From an uncultured Devosia sp. (GTDB lineage: Bacteria > Pseudomonadota > Alphaproteobacteria > Rhizobiales > Devosiaceae), in assembly GCF_963517015.1 (NCBI RefSeq), contig NZ_CAUQDV010000002.1, forward strand, positions 660,572 through 724,571: a stretch of DNA of 64,000 bases, read 5' to 3'. The notes under the pieces are model-generated. The model searched no databases. It worked only from the letters and a program-made list of their open reading frames with translations, and had not been told where the DNA came from. This document shows positions 42,734-50,413 of the stretch, piece by piece. The number at the start of each line of letters is the position of its first letter. The stretch's first letter is position 1. A program made the position numbers and the translations under genes.

Positions 42734-43498
42734 GTGACCACCGAGGATGATGGGGACCGCTATCGGGCGCCGGCTCTGGACAAGGGGCTGGACATTCTCG
42801 AACTGCTGGCGGCGACGGCGGATGGGTTGAGCCAGGCAGAGATTGCCAAGGCGCTGGACCGGACGCCGAACGAAATCTACCGCATGCTCGACCGGCTGGT
42901 GCGGCGCAATTATGTGCGGCGGACGCTGGAAGATCGCTACGAGATCACGCTGAAACTGTTCGAGCTGGCCCATGCCCGGCCGCCGATCACCCGGATGATC
43001 AGCCAAGCCATGCCGGTGCTGCGAAATTTCGCGCTCAAGGCCGAGCAGGCGGTGCATCTGGTGGTGCAGGACCGCAGCATTCTCGTCGTCATCGCCCAGG
43101 TGGACGGGCCGGGCTACTGGAATGTGTCGATCCGGATCGGGTCGCGGATTGGTCTCGTCAACACCGGCTCAGGCCATGTTTTCCTGGCGTTTTCGACGCC
43201 GGAAGAGCGTAAGCTCCTGTTGGAGGAGCAGGATATGGCAACGCTGCCCAAGGGTCTGGAGGCACGGCTGGAGACGGTGCGGGAGCAGGGTTACGAGACC
43301 ATGCCCAGTGCCCAGGTTTCGGGCGTTTCCAACCTGTCGGTGCCGATCTTCGGACCGCTTGGCTCGGTGATTGCCGTCCTCACCTGCCCCTATACGCAGC
43401 GCCTCGACAAGCTCGACGCGCCGGCCATGACGGCGGCGCTGAAGCTGTTGCAGCAGGCCGGACAGGACATTTCAAACCGGACGACGCCGGAACAATAG
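42734..43498 (+). CDS. IclR family transcriptional regulator
   Basis: A 254-residue regulator with an N-terminal winged helix-turn-helix (about 12-75, ALDKGLDILELLAATADGLSQAEIAKALDRTPNEIYRMLDRL) and an IclR effector-binding domain (about 85-250, GSRIGLVNTGSGHVFLAF). The GTG start follows AAGGGG. It is divergent from the sugar importer operon and heads a plus-strand operon with the lactonase and mutarotase, so it very probably controls the whole locus. An operator pair at 42557 and 45007 is a candidate target. Confidence 0.9.
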   Translation: MTTEDDGDRYRAPALDKGLDILELLAATADGLSQAEIAKALDRTPNEIYRMLDRLVRRNYVRRTLEDRYEITLKLFELAHARPPITRMISQAMPVLRNFALKAEQAVHLVVQDRSILVVIAQVDGPGYWNVSIRIGSRIGLVNTGSGHVFLAFSTPEERKLLLEEQDMATLPKGLEARLETVREQGYETMPSAQVSGVSNLSVPIFGPLGSVIAVLTCPYTQRLDKLDAPAMTAALKLLQQAGQDISNRTTPEQ

Positions 43499-43516
43499 TG
43501 GAGGAATTTCAAAGCG

Positions 43517-44338
43517 ATGCGCATTCTCGATACCCATCTGCACCTCATCTATCCCGACCGTTTCACCTATCCCTGGCTCTCCGGTGCCACGGCCATCAAC
43601 AAGGCCTGGAGCGTCGAGGACTATTTCGCCGAGGCCGCGCCGCTGGGTATTGAATCGGCGCTGCATATGGAAGTCGACGTGGCCGAAAAGGACATGCTGG
43701 CCGAGAGCGAATTCGTCCTCACCCTGCCTCGCGTTGCTGGCGCAATCGCCGCCTGCCGCCCGGAATCCATGGGATTTGTTGATCAGATCGAGCGCCTTAG
43801 CGAGCATGCCCATGTCAAGGGCGTGCGGCGGATCCTGCATGAATCGGACAATGAGCTCAGCCAGTCGGACCTGTTCGTCGAAAACATCCGCCACCTGCCT
43901 GACTATGACCTGAGCTTTGACCTCTGTGTGCGGGCGGACCAGTTGCCGGTGGGCCAGATGCTGGTCGAGCGAGCACCGGACGTCAGCTTCATCCTCGACC
44001 ATTGCGGCGTGCCCGACATTCTGGGCGCAGGCCTCGATCCATGGCGGGAAAATATCAAGCGCATCAGCAAGTTGCCCAATCTCAACGCCAAGGTCTCAGG
44101 CGTCGTCGCCTATGCCGGCAAAGACTGGACAGTCGAGACGATCCGCCCCTATGTCGAGCACATTATCGAGTGCTTTGGCTGGGACCGCGTGGTCTGGGGC
44201 TCGGACCATCCGGTGGTGACGCTGACCGGCTCGCTGACCCGCTGGGTCGAGGCGACGCGGGAGATCATCAATGGCGCCAGCCAAGACGAGCAGGCCAAGC
44301 TGCTGCATCGCAATGCCGAGCGGATTTACAAGGTTTGA
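43517..44338 (+). CDS. Amidohydrolase-2 family lactonase, L-fuconolactonase-like
   Basis: A 273-residue TIM-barrel metal hydrolase (COG3618). It starts with the metal motif DTHLHLIYPD and carries DLCVRADQL, ILDHCGVPDI and the terminal WGSDHPV. Family members open sugar lactones such as L-fucono-1,4-lactone or L-rhamnono-lactone. It lies 18 bp after the IclR gene. With fuconate dehydratase in the same locus, conversion of L-fuconolactone to L-fuconate is the likely role. Confidence 0.87.
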   Translation: MRILDTHLHLIYPDRFTYPWLSGATAINKAWSVEDYFAEAAPLGIESALHMEVDVAEKDMLAESEFVLTLPRVAGAIAACRPESMGFVDQIERLSEHAHVKGVRRILHESDNELSQSDLFVENIRHLPDYDLSFDLCVRADQLPVGQMLVERAPDVSFILDHCGVPDILGAGLDPWRENIKRISKLPNLNAKVSGVVAYAGKDWTVETIRPYVEHIIECFGWDRVVWGSDHPVVTLTGSLTRWVEATREIINGASQDEQAKLLHRNAERIYKV

Positions 44339-44350
44339 TAGAGCTTTAAG

Positions 44351-44392
44351 TGGGCACCCCCACCTAACCTCCCCCTGATAGGGTGAGGGACT
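44351..44392. repeat. CCCCCACCTATCC-family repeat, left half only
   Basis: GGGCACCCCCACCTAACCTCCCCCTGATAGGG-type sequence matches the left arm of the family, after which the copy breaks off. It lies between the lactonase and mutarotase genes. Confidence 0.65.
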
Positions 44393-44426
44393 GTCCGGTG
44401 GGCGAGGCGAATTCGAGGAGGAAAGA

Positions 44427-44756
44427 ATGCAGCGCTATGGTTCCGTGATCGGCGTCAGTGCCGAGCAGATCGCAGAATACAAGCGGGTCCATGCCGCTGT
44501 GTGGCCCGATGTGCTTCGGCAGATCAAGGCGAGCAATATCACCAATTACTCCATCTTCCTGAGAGAGCCGGAGAATCTGCTGTTCGCCTATTACGAATAT
44601 GTCGGCGCGGACCACGACGGCGACATGGCGAAGATGGCCCAGGACCCGCGTACCCAGGAATGGTGGGCGGTCTGCATGCCGATGCAGCAGCCGCTCGATA
44701 CCCGCAAGGACGGCGAGTGGTGGGCATCGACCGAAGAGGTTTTCCACGTCGATTAA
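44427..44756 (+). CDS. L-rhamnose/L-fucose mutarotase (RhaM family)
   Basis: A 109-residue ferredoxin-like protein of the RhaM family, which interconverts sugar anomers. It has the catalytic His in YKRVHAAVWPDV, NYSIFLREPENLLFAYYEY, and the C-terminal EWWAVCMPMQQPL. GAGGAAAG lies before the ATG. In non-phosphorylating fucose pathways a RhaM-type mutarotase supplies the pyranose anomer used by the dehydrogenase, so it fits this locus. Confidence 0.9.
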   Translation: MQRYGSVIGVSAEQIAEYKRVHAAVWPDVLRQIKASNITNYSIFLREPENLLFAYYEYVGADHDGDMAKMAQDPRTQEWWAVCMPMQQPLDTRKDGEWWASTEEVFHVD

Positions 44757-44757
44757 A

Positions 44758-44786
44758 TCGCAAGCATGCCGCAAGCCTGCTTGCGA
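44758..44786 (+). terminator. Hairpin after the mutarotase gene
   Basis: TCGCAAGCA and TGCTTGCGA form a perfect 9-bp stem with an 11-base loop immediately after the mutarotase stop. No U-tract follows, so termination would need a factor. Confidence 0.45.
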
Positions 44787-44851
44787 AATGCTGCCACGAA
44801 GCTGGCCTCTGGTATCCTTGGCGAATCCCGGAAATGGGCTTTGCAACGACC

Positions 44852-44890
44852 TAGTCATCACACATGTCCACCCAATTTGTATGATGACTA
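44852..44890. promoter_or_regulatory. Long-spaced inverted repeat upstream of the oxidoreductase gene
   Basis: TAGTCATCA (44852-44860) and TGATGACTA (44882-44890) are perfect complements separated by 21 bases. They lie in the 309-bp gap 44757-45065, which holds no gene that I can see. They may be an operator pair for a dimeric regulator. Confidence 0.45.
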
Positions 44891-45006
44891 CCGCTTCATT
44901 TTCGCTGCCCGATTTGCCGAAGATGAACGAAATCTGAACAGTTTCTGAACAACCGTTTCGCAAAATCCGGTGGTGCGGCTTGGCAGCCCTTGCCACTCCA
45001 ACTCGT

Positions 45007-45027
45007 ATGTGAAAAGATTATTCACAT
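45007..45027. promoter_or_regulatory. Operator-like palindrome upstream of the oxidoreductase gene
   Basis: ATGTGAA...TTCACAT is a perfect 7-bp inverted repeat around AAGATTA, about 40 bp before the GTG start. It shares ATGTGAAAAG and TATTC with the site at 42557 in the importer promoter. Confidence 0.55.
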
Positions 45028-45065
45028 AAGAATGACGCTTAGCGTCGTCGGGGAGGAGGGCAAAG

Positions 45066-46130
45066 GTGCCAATCGACGTTTCCAGTCTGCGCCAGAGCTG
45101 GCCCAAGCCGGCAAAGCCGCGTCCGATCGTGATCATCGGGGCCGGCGGCATCGTCAATGATGCGCATATGCCCGCTTATCGCCTTGCTGGGTTTCCGGTG
45201 GCGGGCGTTTTCGACCTCGACGGCGACAAGGCGCGCGCGCTGGCGGCAAAATGGGACATGCCGGCCTTTGCAACGCTGGAAGAAGCCATTGCCACGCCGG
45301 GCGCCGTCTATGACCTGGCCCTGCCCCCATCGGCGCATTTGAGCGTGCTGCCAAAACTGCCGGACGGCGCGACTGTGCTGTTGCAGAAGCCCATGGGAAG
45401 CGACCTGGCCGAAGGCAGCGCCATCCTCAAACTGTGCCGCGAGAAAAAGCTCGTGGCGGCGGTCAATTTCCAACTACGCTTCGCGCCGATGATGCTGGCG
45501 GTGAAGGACGCGATGGACAAGGGCCTGCTCGGCAAGCTGATCGACACCGAAGTGCATCTCAATCTCGTCACGCCCTGGGAGCTGTTTCCCTTTCTCAAGG
45601 GCATGGAGCGGGTCGAGATCGCCGTCCATTCCATCCACTATTTCGACCTGATCCGGGGGTTTCTGGGCAATCCCATTGGCGTGCATGCGCGCACCATGGG
45701 ACACCCGACGACGGAACTGGCGCAGACCCGCACCTCGGCGCTGGTGGATTTCGACGATGGCGTGCGGACCACGCTGTCGATCAACCACAACCACCACTTT
45801 GGCCGGCAATTCCAGGACGCGAGCTTTCGCTTCGAAGGCACGGAAGGCGCAGCCATGGTCAAGCTGGGCCTGCTGCTCAACTACCCGCAGGGCGAAGCGG
45901 ACGAATTGTGGATCGCCCGCAAGGGTCAGGCCTGGCAGCAGGTCGGGCTCAAGGGTGGGTGGTTCCCTCATGCCTTCATCGGCACGATGAGCAATCTTCA
46001 ACGCTTTGCCAGTGGTGAGGATGAGGTGCTGGTCACTTCGGTCGAGGACGCCTGGCAGACCATGGCACTGGTCGAGGCGGCTTTCGTGTCCGCTGCTGCG
46101 CCCGCCACGCCGCTCGAGGCCAAGCCGTGA
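45066..46130 (+). CDS. Gfo/Idh/MocA family NAD(P)-dependent oxidoreductase
   Basis: A 354-residue sugar-type oxidoreductase. The Rossmann motif is VIIGAGGIVNDAH and the catalytic-site His lies in HSIHYFDLIRGFLG. The usual EKP motif reads QKP (LLQKPMGSDL), a substitution at a position normally used for nicotinamide contact. The GTG start follows GGGAGGAGG. It has its own promoter region with an operator-like palindrome. No classical L-fucose dehydrogenase is in the window, so this enzyme is a candidate for the first oxidation step, though that is inference. Confidence 0.87.
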   Translation: MPIDVSSLRQSWPKPAKPRPIVIIGAGGIVNDAHMPAYRLAGFPVAGVFDLDGDKARALAAKWDMPAFATLEEAIATPGAVYDLALPPSAHLSVLPKLPDGATVLLQKPMGSDLAEGSAILKLCREKKLVAAVNFQLRFAPMMLAVKDAMDKGLLGKLIDTEVHLNLVTPWELFPFLKGMERVEIAVHSIHYFDLIRGFLGNPIGVHARTMGHPTTELAQTRTSALVDFDDGVRTTLSINHNHHFGRQFQDASFRFEGTEGAAMVKLGLLLNYPQGEADELWIARKGQAWQQVGLKGGWFPHAFIGTMSNLQRFASGEDEVLVTSVEDAWQTMALVEAAFVSAAAPATPLEAKP

Positions 46131-46159
46131 TGGGATACGCAAAAAGCCCCCACATTCTC

Positions 46160-46296
46160 GATGTCATCCCGGCCTTGAGCCGGGATCCATCTCGAGATGT
46201 CCAGACCGCCGCCAGGTGGATGGGTAGAGCACGACGACCTTGCGGCTGTGGCGAAATCTCGAGATGGACCCCGGCTCAAGGCCGGGGTGACACCGT
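46160..46296. repeat. BIME-like palindromic repeat, copy 4
   Basis: GTCATCCCGGCCTTGAGCC at the left and GGCTCAAGGCCGGGGTGAC at the right define the unit. It starts 30 bp after the oxidoreductase stop, in the 409-bp gap 46131-46539. Confidence 0.88.
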
Positions 46297-46359
46297 GGGT
46301 GGGACACCCATGGTGGCAAACCGAAGCAGATCCCGAGGCGCCACAAGCCCTCACATCCT

Positions 46360-46446
46360 CGATGTCATCCCGGCTCAAGGCCATGCGCCATTCGGGCCTA
46401 GCCCTCATGGCCTTCTCGCTTCAAATCGCTCCACAGGAGCGATTTG
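46360..46446. repeat. Composite: half BIME plus GCTCC hairpin repeat
   Basis: GATGTCATCCCGGCTCAAGG (46361-46380) joins the start of the BIME left arm to the end of its right arm with the middle deleted. It runs into a 53-bp unit (46394-46446) almost identical to 12103-12155 that ends in the hairpin CAAATCGCTCC/GGAGCGATTTG. The rest of the gap to 46539 holds no gene that I can see. Confidence 0.75.
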
Positions 46447-46539
46447 CCCGAGGGGCAGCTCGAAGGGTGACACCGTGAGTGGGGCATCCATGGTGGCAAG
46501 CAGAAGCACCTGCCCCGAATCCGATACGAGATTGCCGTC

Positions 46540-47697
46540 ATGACTGACCAAAATACGCCCCTGCTCGATGGCCTGGTGGTTGTCGATCTTTGCCAGTTTC
46601 TTTCCGGACCCTATGCCAGCCTGCGATTGCAGGACCTGGGTGCGCGGGTGATCAAGATCGAGCGGCCCGATGGGGGTGACCTCAGCCGCAGGCTCTATCT
46701 CAGCGACACGGAGATCGGCGGGGATTCGACGATCTTTCACGCCATCAACCGCTCCAAGGAAAGCCTGGCGCTGGACCTCAAGAAGCCAGACGACCTGGCG
46801 GCGCTGCGCAAGCTGATCACCCAGGCCGATGTGGTGTTGCAGAATTTCCGCCCCGGGGTGATCGAGCGGCTGGGGCTGGACTATGAGGCCGTCAAGGCGA
46901 TCAATCCGAAGGTGGTCTATGCCTCGATCACCGGCTATGGCAGCGAGGGTCCCTGGATGGACCGCCCGGGACAGGATCTGCTGGCGCAGGCACGGTCGGG
47001 CGTGATGTGGCTCAATGGCGACCACGACCAGGGACCGGTGCCGTTTGGCCTCGCCATTGCCGACATGCTGGCGGGTGCGGCCATAGCGCAGGGCGTGCTG
47101 GCCGCGCTGGTGCGGCGTGGGCTTTCGGGCCAGGGCGCCCATATCGAGACGAGCCTGCTCGAAGTGCTGGTGGACTTTCAGTTCGAAGTCCTGACCACCC
47201 ACCTCAACGACGGCAAGCGGGTGCCCAAGCGCAGCGAATTCCGTTCGGCCCATGCCTATCTGTCGGCGCCCTACGGGGTTTACCCGACGGCCAATGGCTA
47301 TGTGGCCATTGCCATGACGCCGTTGCCCAAGCTCGAAAGCCTGCTCGGTATCGCGGCGCTGGGCAACTATGCCGATCCCAAGAGCTGGTTCGGGCATCGC
47401 GATGCCATCAAACGGATCATTGCCGAGCATGTGGTGACAGAGACCACCGAGCATTGGCTGGCAATTCTGGAGCCGGCCGATATCTGGTGCGCCAAGGTGC
47501 TGGACTGGCCCGAGCTGATGGAGAGCGAGGGGTTCAAGGCGCTGGACATGCTGCAGACGGTGACGCGCGAGGACAATGTGTCGATCATCACGACGCGTTC
47601 GCCGCTGCGGGTCAATGGCCAGCGCGCCAAGACCGACCGTGCCGCGCCGCTGGTGGGCGAGCAAAGCGCACAGATCCGTGCGGAGTTCGGACTTTGA
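46540..47697 (+). CDS. CaiB/BaiF family III CoA transferase
   Basis: A 385-residue CoA transferase that moves CoA between carboxylic acids. Family features include LVVVDLCQFLSGPYASLRLQDLGA, the catalytic Asp in AIADMLAGAAIAQG, and GYGSEGPWMDRPGQD. It starts an operon with a binding-protein-like gene (overlap of four bases) and a MaoC hydratase, which suggests handling of an acyl-CoA. The acid substrate is unknown. The locus is otherwise a deoxysugar pathway, so an acid from sugar breakdown is one option and an unrelated aromatic or fatty acid is another. Confidence 0.9.
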   Translation: MTDQNTPLLDGLVVVDLCQFLSGPYASLRLQDLGARVIKIERPDGGDLSRRLYLSDTEIGGDSTIFHAINRSKESLALDLKKPDDLAALRKLITQADVVLQNFRPGVIERLGLDYEAVKAINPKVVYASITGYGSEGPWMDRPGQDLLAQARSGVMWLNGDHDQGPVPFGLAIADMLAGAAIAQGVLAALVRRGLSGQGAHIETSLLEVLVDFQFEVLTTHLNDGKRVPKRSEFRSAHAYLSAPYGVYPTANGYVAIAMTPLPKLESLLGIAALGNYADPKSWFGHRDAIKRIIAEHVVTETTEHWLAILEPADIWCAKVLDWPELMESEGFKALDMLQTVTREDNVSIITTRSPLRVNGQRAKTDRAAPLVGEQSAQIRAEFGL

Positions 47698-48818
47698 GCA
47701 CAGTTCTAAAAGGCATGACCTGGCGTCATCCGCGCGGCTATGACCCGATGGTGGCGACGGCCAAGCGCTGGGCCGAGGAAACCGGCGTCAGAATCGAATG
47801 GGACCAGCGGAGTCTCCAAGATTTCGAGACTTTTCCGGTCGAGGAACTGGCACGGCAATATGACCTGATCGTCATCGATCACCCCCATGTGGGGCAGATC
47901 ACCAAGGAAGGGTGCCTGGCGCCACTGGATGTGGCGGGCCGCGAAGGCGAGCGGGCGGAGATGGCGGCGCAGAGCGTCGGCCAGTCCTATCCCAGCTATG
48001 ACTTTGCCGGGCATCAATGGGCCTTTCCGATCGATGCGGCGGCACAGGTGCAGGTCTATCGGCCCGACCTTCTGGCGACGCCGATCAAGAGCTGGGCCGA
48101 AGCCGGCGCGCTGGCGCAGGATGGCCTCGTCATCTTGCCGATGCGGGCGCCCCACTCGCTGATGAGCTTTTTCACGTTGGCGGCCAATCTCGGCACGCCC
48201 TGTCACCACAGCGGCGATGCGCTCATTGCGCTGGCGGATGGCGTGCGGGTGATCGAGGTGCTGCGGCAGGTGACCGACCATATCGCGCCCGACAACTACG
48301 ACATGGACCCGATTGCCGCCTCGGAAGCCATGGCGACGGGTGACCGCTATTGGCTGATGCCGCTGGGATATGGCTATCTCAGCTATGCGCTGGAGAGCTT
48401 TCGCCCGCATCGACTGAAGTTTGCCGATATTGCCGCCGCCGGCACCCTGGGCCCGGTGGGCTCGGCAATCGGCGGTACGGGCATTGCCGTCTCGGCCTTT
48501 TCGCAGCATCGCCAACAAGCGATCGCCTATGCCTATTGGGTGGCAGGGGCAGAAACCCAGTCCGGGCTTTATGCCGAGGCCGGCGGGCAGCCGGGGCATG
48601 GCTTTGCCTGGGAGAGCGAAGCGGTCAACGCGCCGGTCGACGGCTTCTATCGCGATACGCGGACGACGCTCGAAGGTGGATGGCTGCGGCCCCGGCACGA
48701 TGGCTACATGGCATTCCAGGATGCTGCTGCCCGCCGATTGAACCAAGGCCTTCTCGCGCGTGAGGATGCCGCCGGCATCGTCGCGGCAATCAACCAGCTT
48801 TTCCGGGAGAGCTTCTGA
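47694..48818 (+). CDS. ABC-type solute-binding-protein-like protein lacking a signal peptide
   Basis: A 374-residue protein with the two-lobed family 1 binding-protein pattern (YDLIVIDHPHVGQITKEGCLAPLD, DFAGHQWAFPIDAAAQVQVYRPDLL, GTGIAVSAFSQH), but its N-terminus, MSTVLKGMTWRHPRGYDPM, begins directly in the mature fold with no hydrophobic leader. The TTG start at 47694 overlaps the CoA-transferase stop and follows GGAG; ATG 47715 would be shorter still. It should therefore be cytoplasmic. It may hold or deliver a small acid for the CoA transferase. No permease gene is attached. The role is unknown. Confidence 0.75.
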   Translation: MSTVLKGMTWRHPRGYDPMVATAKRWAEETGVRIEWDQRSLQDFETFPVEELARQYDLIVIDHPHVGQITKEGCLAPLDVAGREGERAEMAAQSVGQSYPSYDFAGHQWAFPIDAAAQVQVYRPDLLATPIKSWAEAGALAQDGLVILPMRAPHSLMSFFTLAANLGTPCHHSGDALIALADGVRVIEVLRQVTDHIAPDNYDMDPIAASEAMATGDRYWLMPLGYGYLSYALESFRPHRLKFADIAAAGTLGPVGSAIGGTGIAVSAFSQHRQQAIAYAYWVAGAETQSGLYAEAGGQPGHGFAWESEAVNAPVDGFYRDTRTTLEGGWLRPRHDGYMAFQDAAARRLNQGLLAREDAAGIVAAINQLFRESF

Positions 48819-49261
48819 TGGAGCGGCCACGTCATTTCGAGGACTATGTGTTGGGCGAGCTGCGCAAGACCTATGGCCGCACGATCACGGAAACCGACTT
48901 CGTGGTGCATGCGGGTCATACAGGGGATTTCTTCCCCCATCACATGGATGCCGAGGCGATGAAGAACAGCGCCTGGGGCCAGCGCATCGCCCATGGCACG
49001 ATGACCTTTGCGATCGGCATCGGGCTGACCGCCAGCGAGATCAATCCGCTGGCCTTTTCCTATGGCTACGAGCGGCTGCGCTTTCCCAAGCCGGTGTTCA
49101 TCGGCGACACGATCCATACCGAGCTGACGATCACGGGGCTGGACGACGACCCCAAGCGTGCCGATCACGGGCGGATCACCGAGCAGGTGCGGGTGCTCAA
49201 CCAGCGGGGCGAAGTGGTGCTGGCGTGTGAGCATATTTATCTGGCCAAGCGGCGGGGGTAA
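48818..49261 (+). CDS. MaoC-like hotdog hydratase
   Basis: A 147-residue hotdog-fold protein of the R-specific enoyl-CoA hydratase group. The active-site motif is present as HAGHTGDFFPHHMDAEAM followed by GQRIAHGTM, with the Asp and His of the family. Its ATG overlaps the upstream stop (TGATG). With a CoA transferase in the same operon it probably hydrates or dehydrates an acyl-CoA, such as a mesaconyl- or enoyl-CoA. Confidence 0.88.
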   Translation: MERPRHFEDYVLGELRKTYGRTITETDFVVHAGHTGDFFPHHMDAEAMKNSAWGQRIAHGTMTFAIGIGLTASEINPLAFSYGYERLRFPKPVFIGDTIHTELTITGLDDDPKRADHGRITEQVRVLNQRGEVVLACEHIYLAKRRG

Positions 49262-49294
49262 CGGGGCGTTTGACCGCGGTGCCTCCAAATACTC

Positions 49295-49426
49295 GATGTC
49301 ATCCCGGCCTTGAGCCGGGATCCATCTTGAGATGTGTGGCCTGCCGCCAGATGACTTTTCGTCCCACCTAGCGGCTACGGGCCGATCTCGAGATGGGCCC
49401 CGGCTCAAGGCCGGGGTGACACCGAG
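49295..49426. repeat. BIME-like palindromic repeat, copy 5
   Basis: The unit has the usual GTCATCCCGGCCTTGAGCC and GGCTCAAGGCCGGGGTGAC outer arms. It lies 34 bp after the MaoC stop, in the 269-bp gap before the TIM-barrel gene. Confidence 0.88.
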
Positions 49427-49530
49427 GGTTGGGATGCGGTGATGCAAGCCTCTGACATCGTTCGGTCTTGATCGGAACTCTCGCGAAGCGCACAACTTAT
49501 CCAACAAGAACAAAAATATGGGATGAGACT

Positions 49531-50361
49531 ATGAGCGTCAGCGCCGATCGTATTGCCGTTTCCACCTGGTCACTGCACCGCCTCCTGGGCATGACCTATC
49601 CGCATGACCTGACCACCAACGACGTCGGGCCGATGCATGAAACCTATGGCGAGGGCGAGGAATCCCTGCTTGGCCTGCCGTCGGTGCTGGCCAATCACGG
49701 TTATCACCGGCTGGAGATCGTTTCCTTTCATCTGCGCAGCCGCGATCCGATCTACCTGGCCGAACTCAAGGACCAGCTGCGGATTGCCGAGGTCAAGCTG
49801 CAGACGCTGCTGATCGACGCCGGCGACATCAGCGATCCCGAGCATAGCGAGCGCGACACGCGCTGGATTGCCGGCTGGGTGGAAGTGGCCAACGAGCTGG
49901 GCGCGGAAAATGCCCGGATCATTGCCGGCAAGCAGAAGCCGACGCGCGATGCGCTGGACCGTTCGATCAAGGCGCTGACGGCGCTGGCCGATGGCAATGC
50001 CGGGTCGTCGGTGCGGCTGGTGACCGAGAACTGGTTCGACCTCCTGTCCGAGCCGGCGCATGTGCATTACCTGCTCGACCGGCTGGAAGGGCGGATCGGC
50101 CTGCTTGGCGATTTCGGCAATTGGGGCGGACCCAACAAATATTCGGACCTGCGCTCGATCTTCAGCCGGGCCGAGCTGTGCCACGCCAAGGCGAGCTTCA
50201 TCGATGGCGATCTCGACGAAAGCGACTATGGCGCCTGCATCAGGCTGGCCGAGGGCGCGGGCTATCGCGGGCCCTATACGCTGATCTTTGACAGCGAGAT
50301 TCCGGGCGAGTGGAACGGGCTGGCGGCGGAGCGGGACTTCATCCTCGGGCTTGAGGAATAA
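49531..50361 (+). CDS. Xylose-isomerase-like TIM-barrel protein (sugar phosphate isomerase/epimerase)
   Basis: A 276-residue protein of the AP-endonuclease-2/xylose isomerase-like superfamily. Putative divalent-metal ligands lie in LVTENWFDL, LLGDFGNWGG, LCHAKASF and LIFDSEIPG, in the usual order. The ATG at 49531 follows GGGATGAG; an upstream start would add 21 unrelated residues. It stands at the end of the sugar locus and may isomerise or epimerise a sugar or keto acid. The substrate is unknown. Confidence 0.8.
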   Translation: MSVSADRIAVSTWSLHRLLGMTYPHDLTTNDVGPMHETYGEGEESLLGLPSVLANHGYHRLEIVSFHLRSRDPIYLAELKDQLRIAEVKLQTLLIDAGDISDPEHSERDTRWIAGWVEVANELGAENARIIAGKQKPTRDALDRSIKALTALADGNAGSSVRLVTENWFDLLSEPAHVHYLLDRLEGRIGLLGDFGNWGGPNKYSDLRSIFSRAELCHAKASFIDGDLDESDYGACIRLAEGAGYRGPYTLIFDSEIPGEWNGLAAERDFILGLEE

Positions 50362-50413
50362 TGCGTAGAGACGCTTAAGCCCATTGTTAACGGGCGTGAC
50401 GCACACTGGCGTC

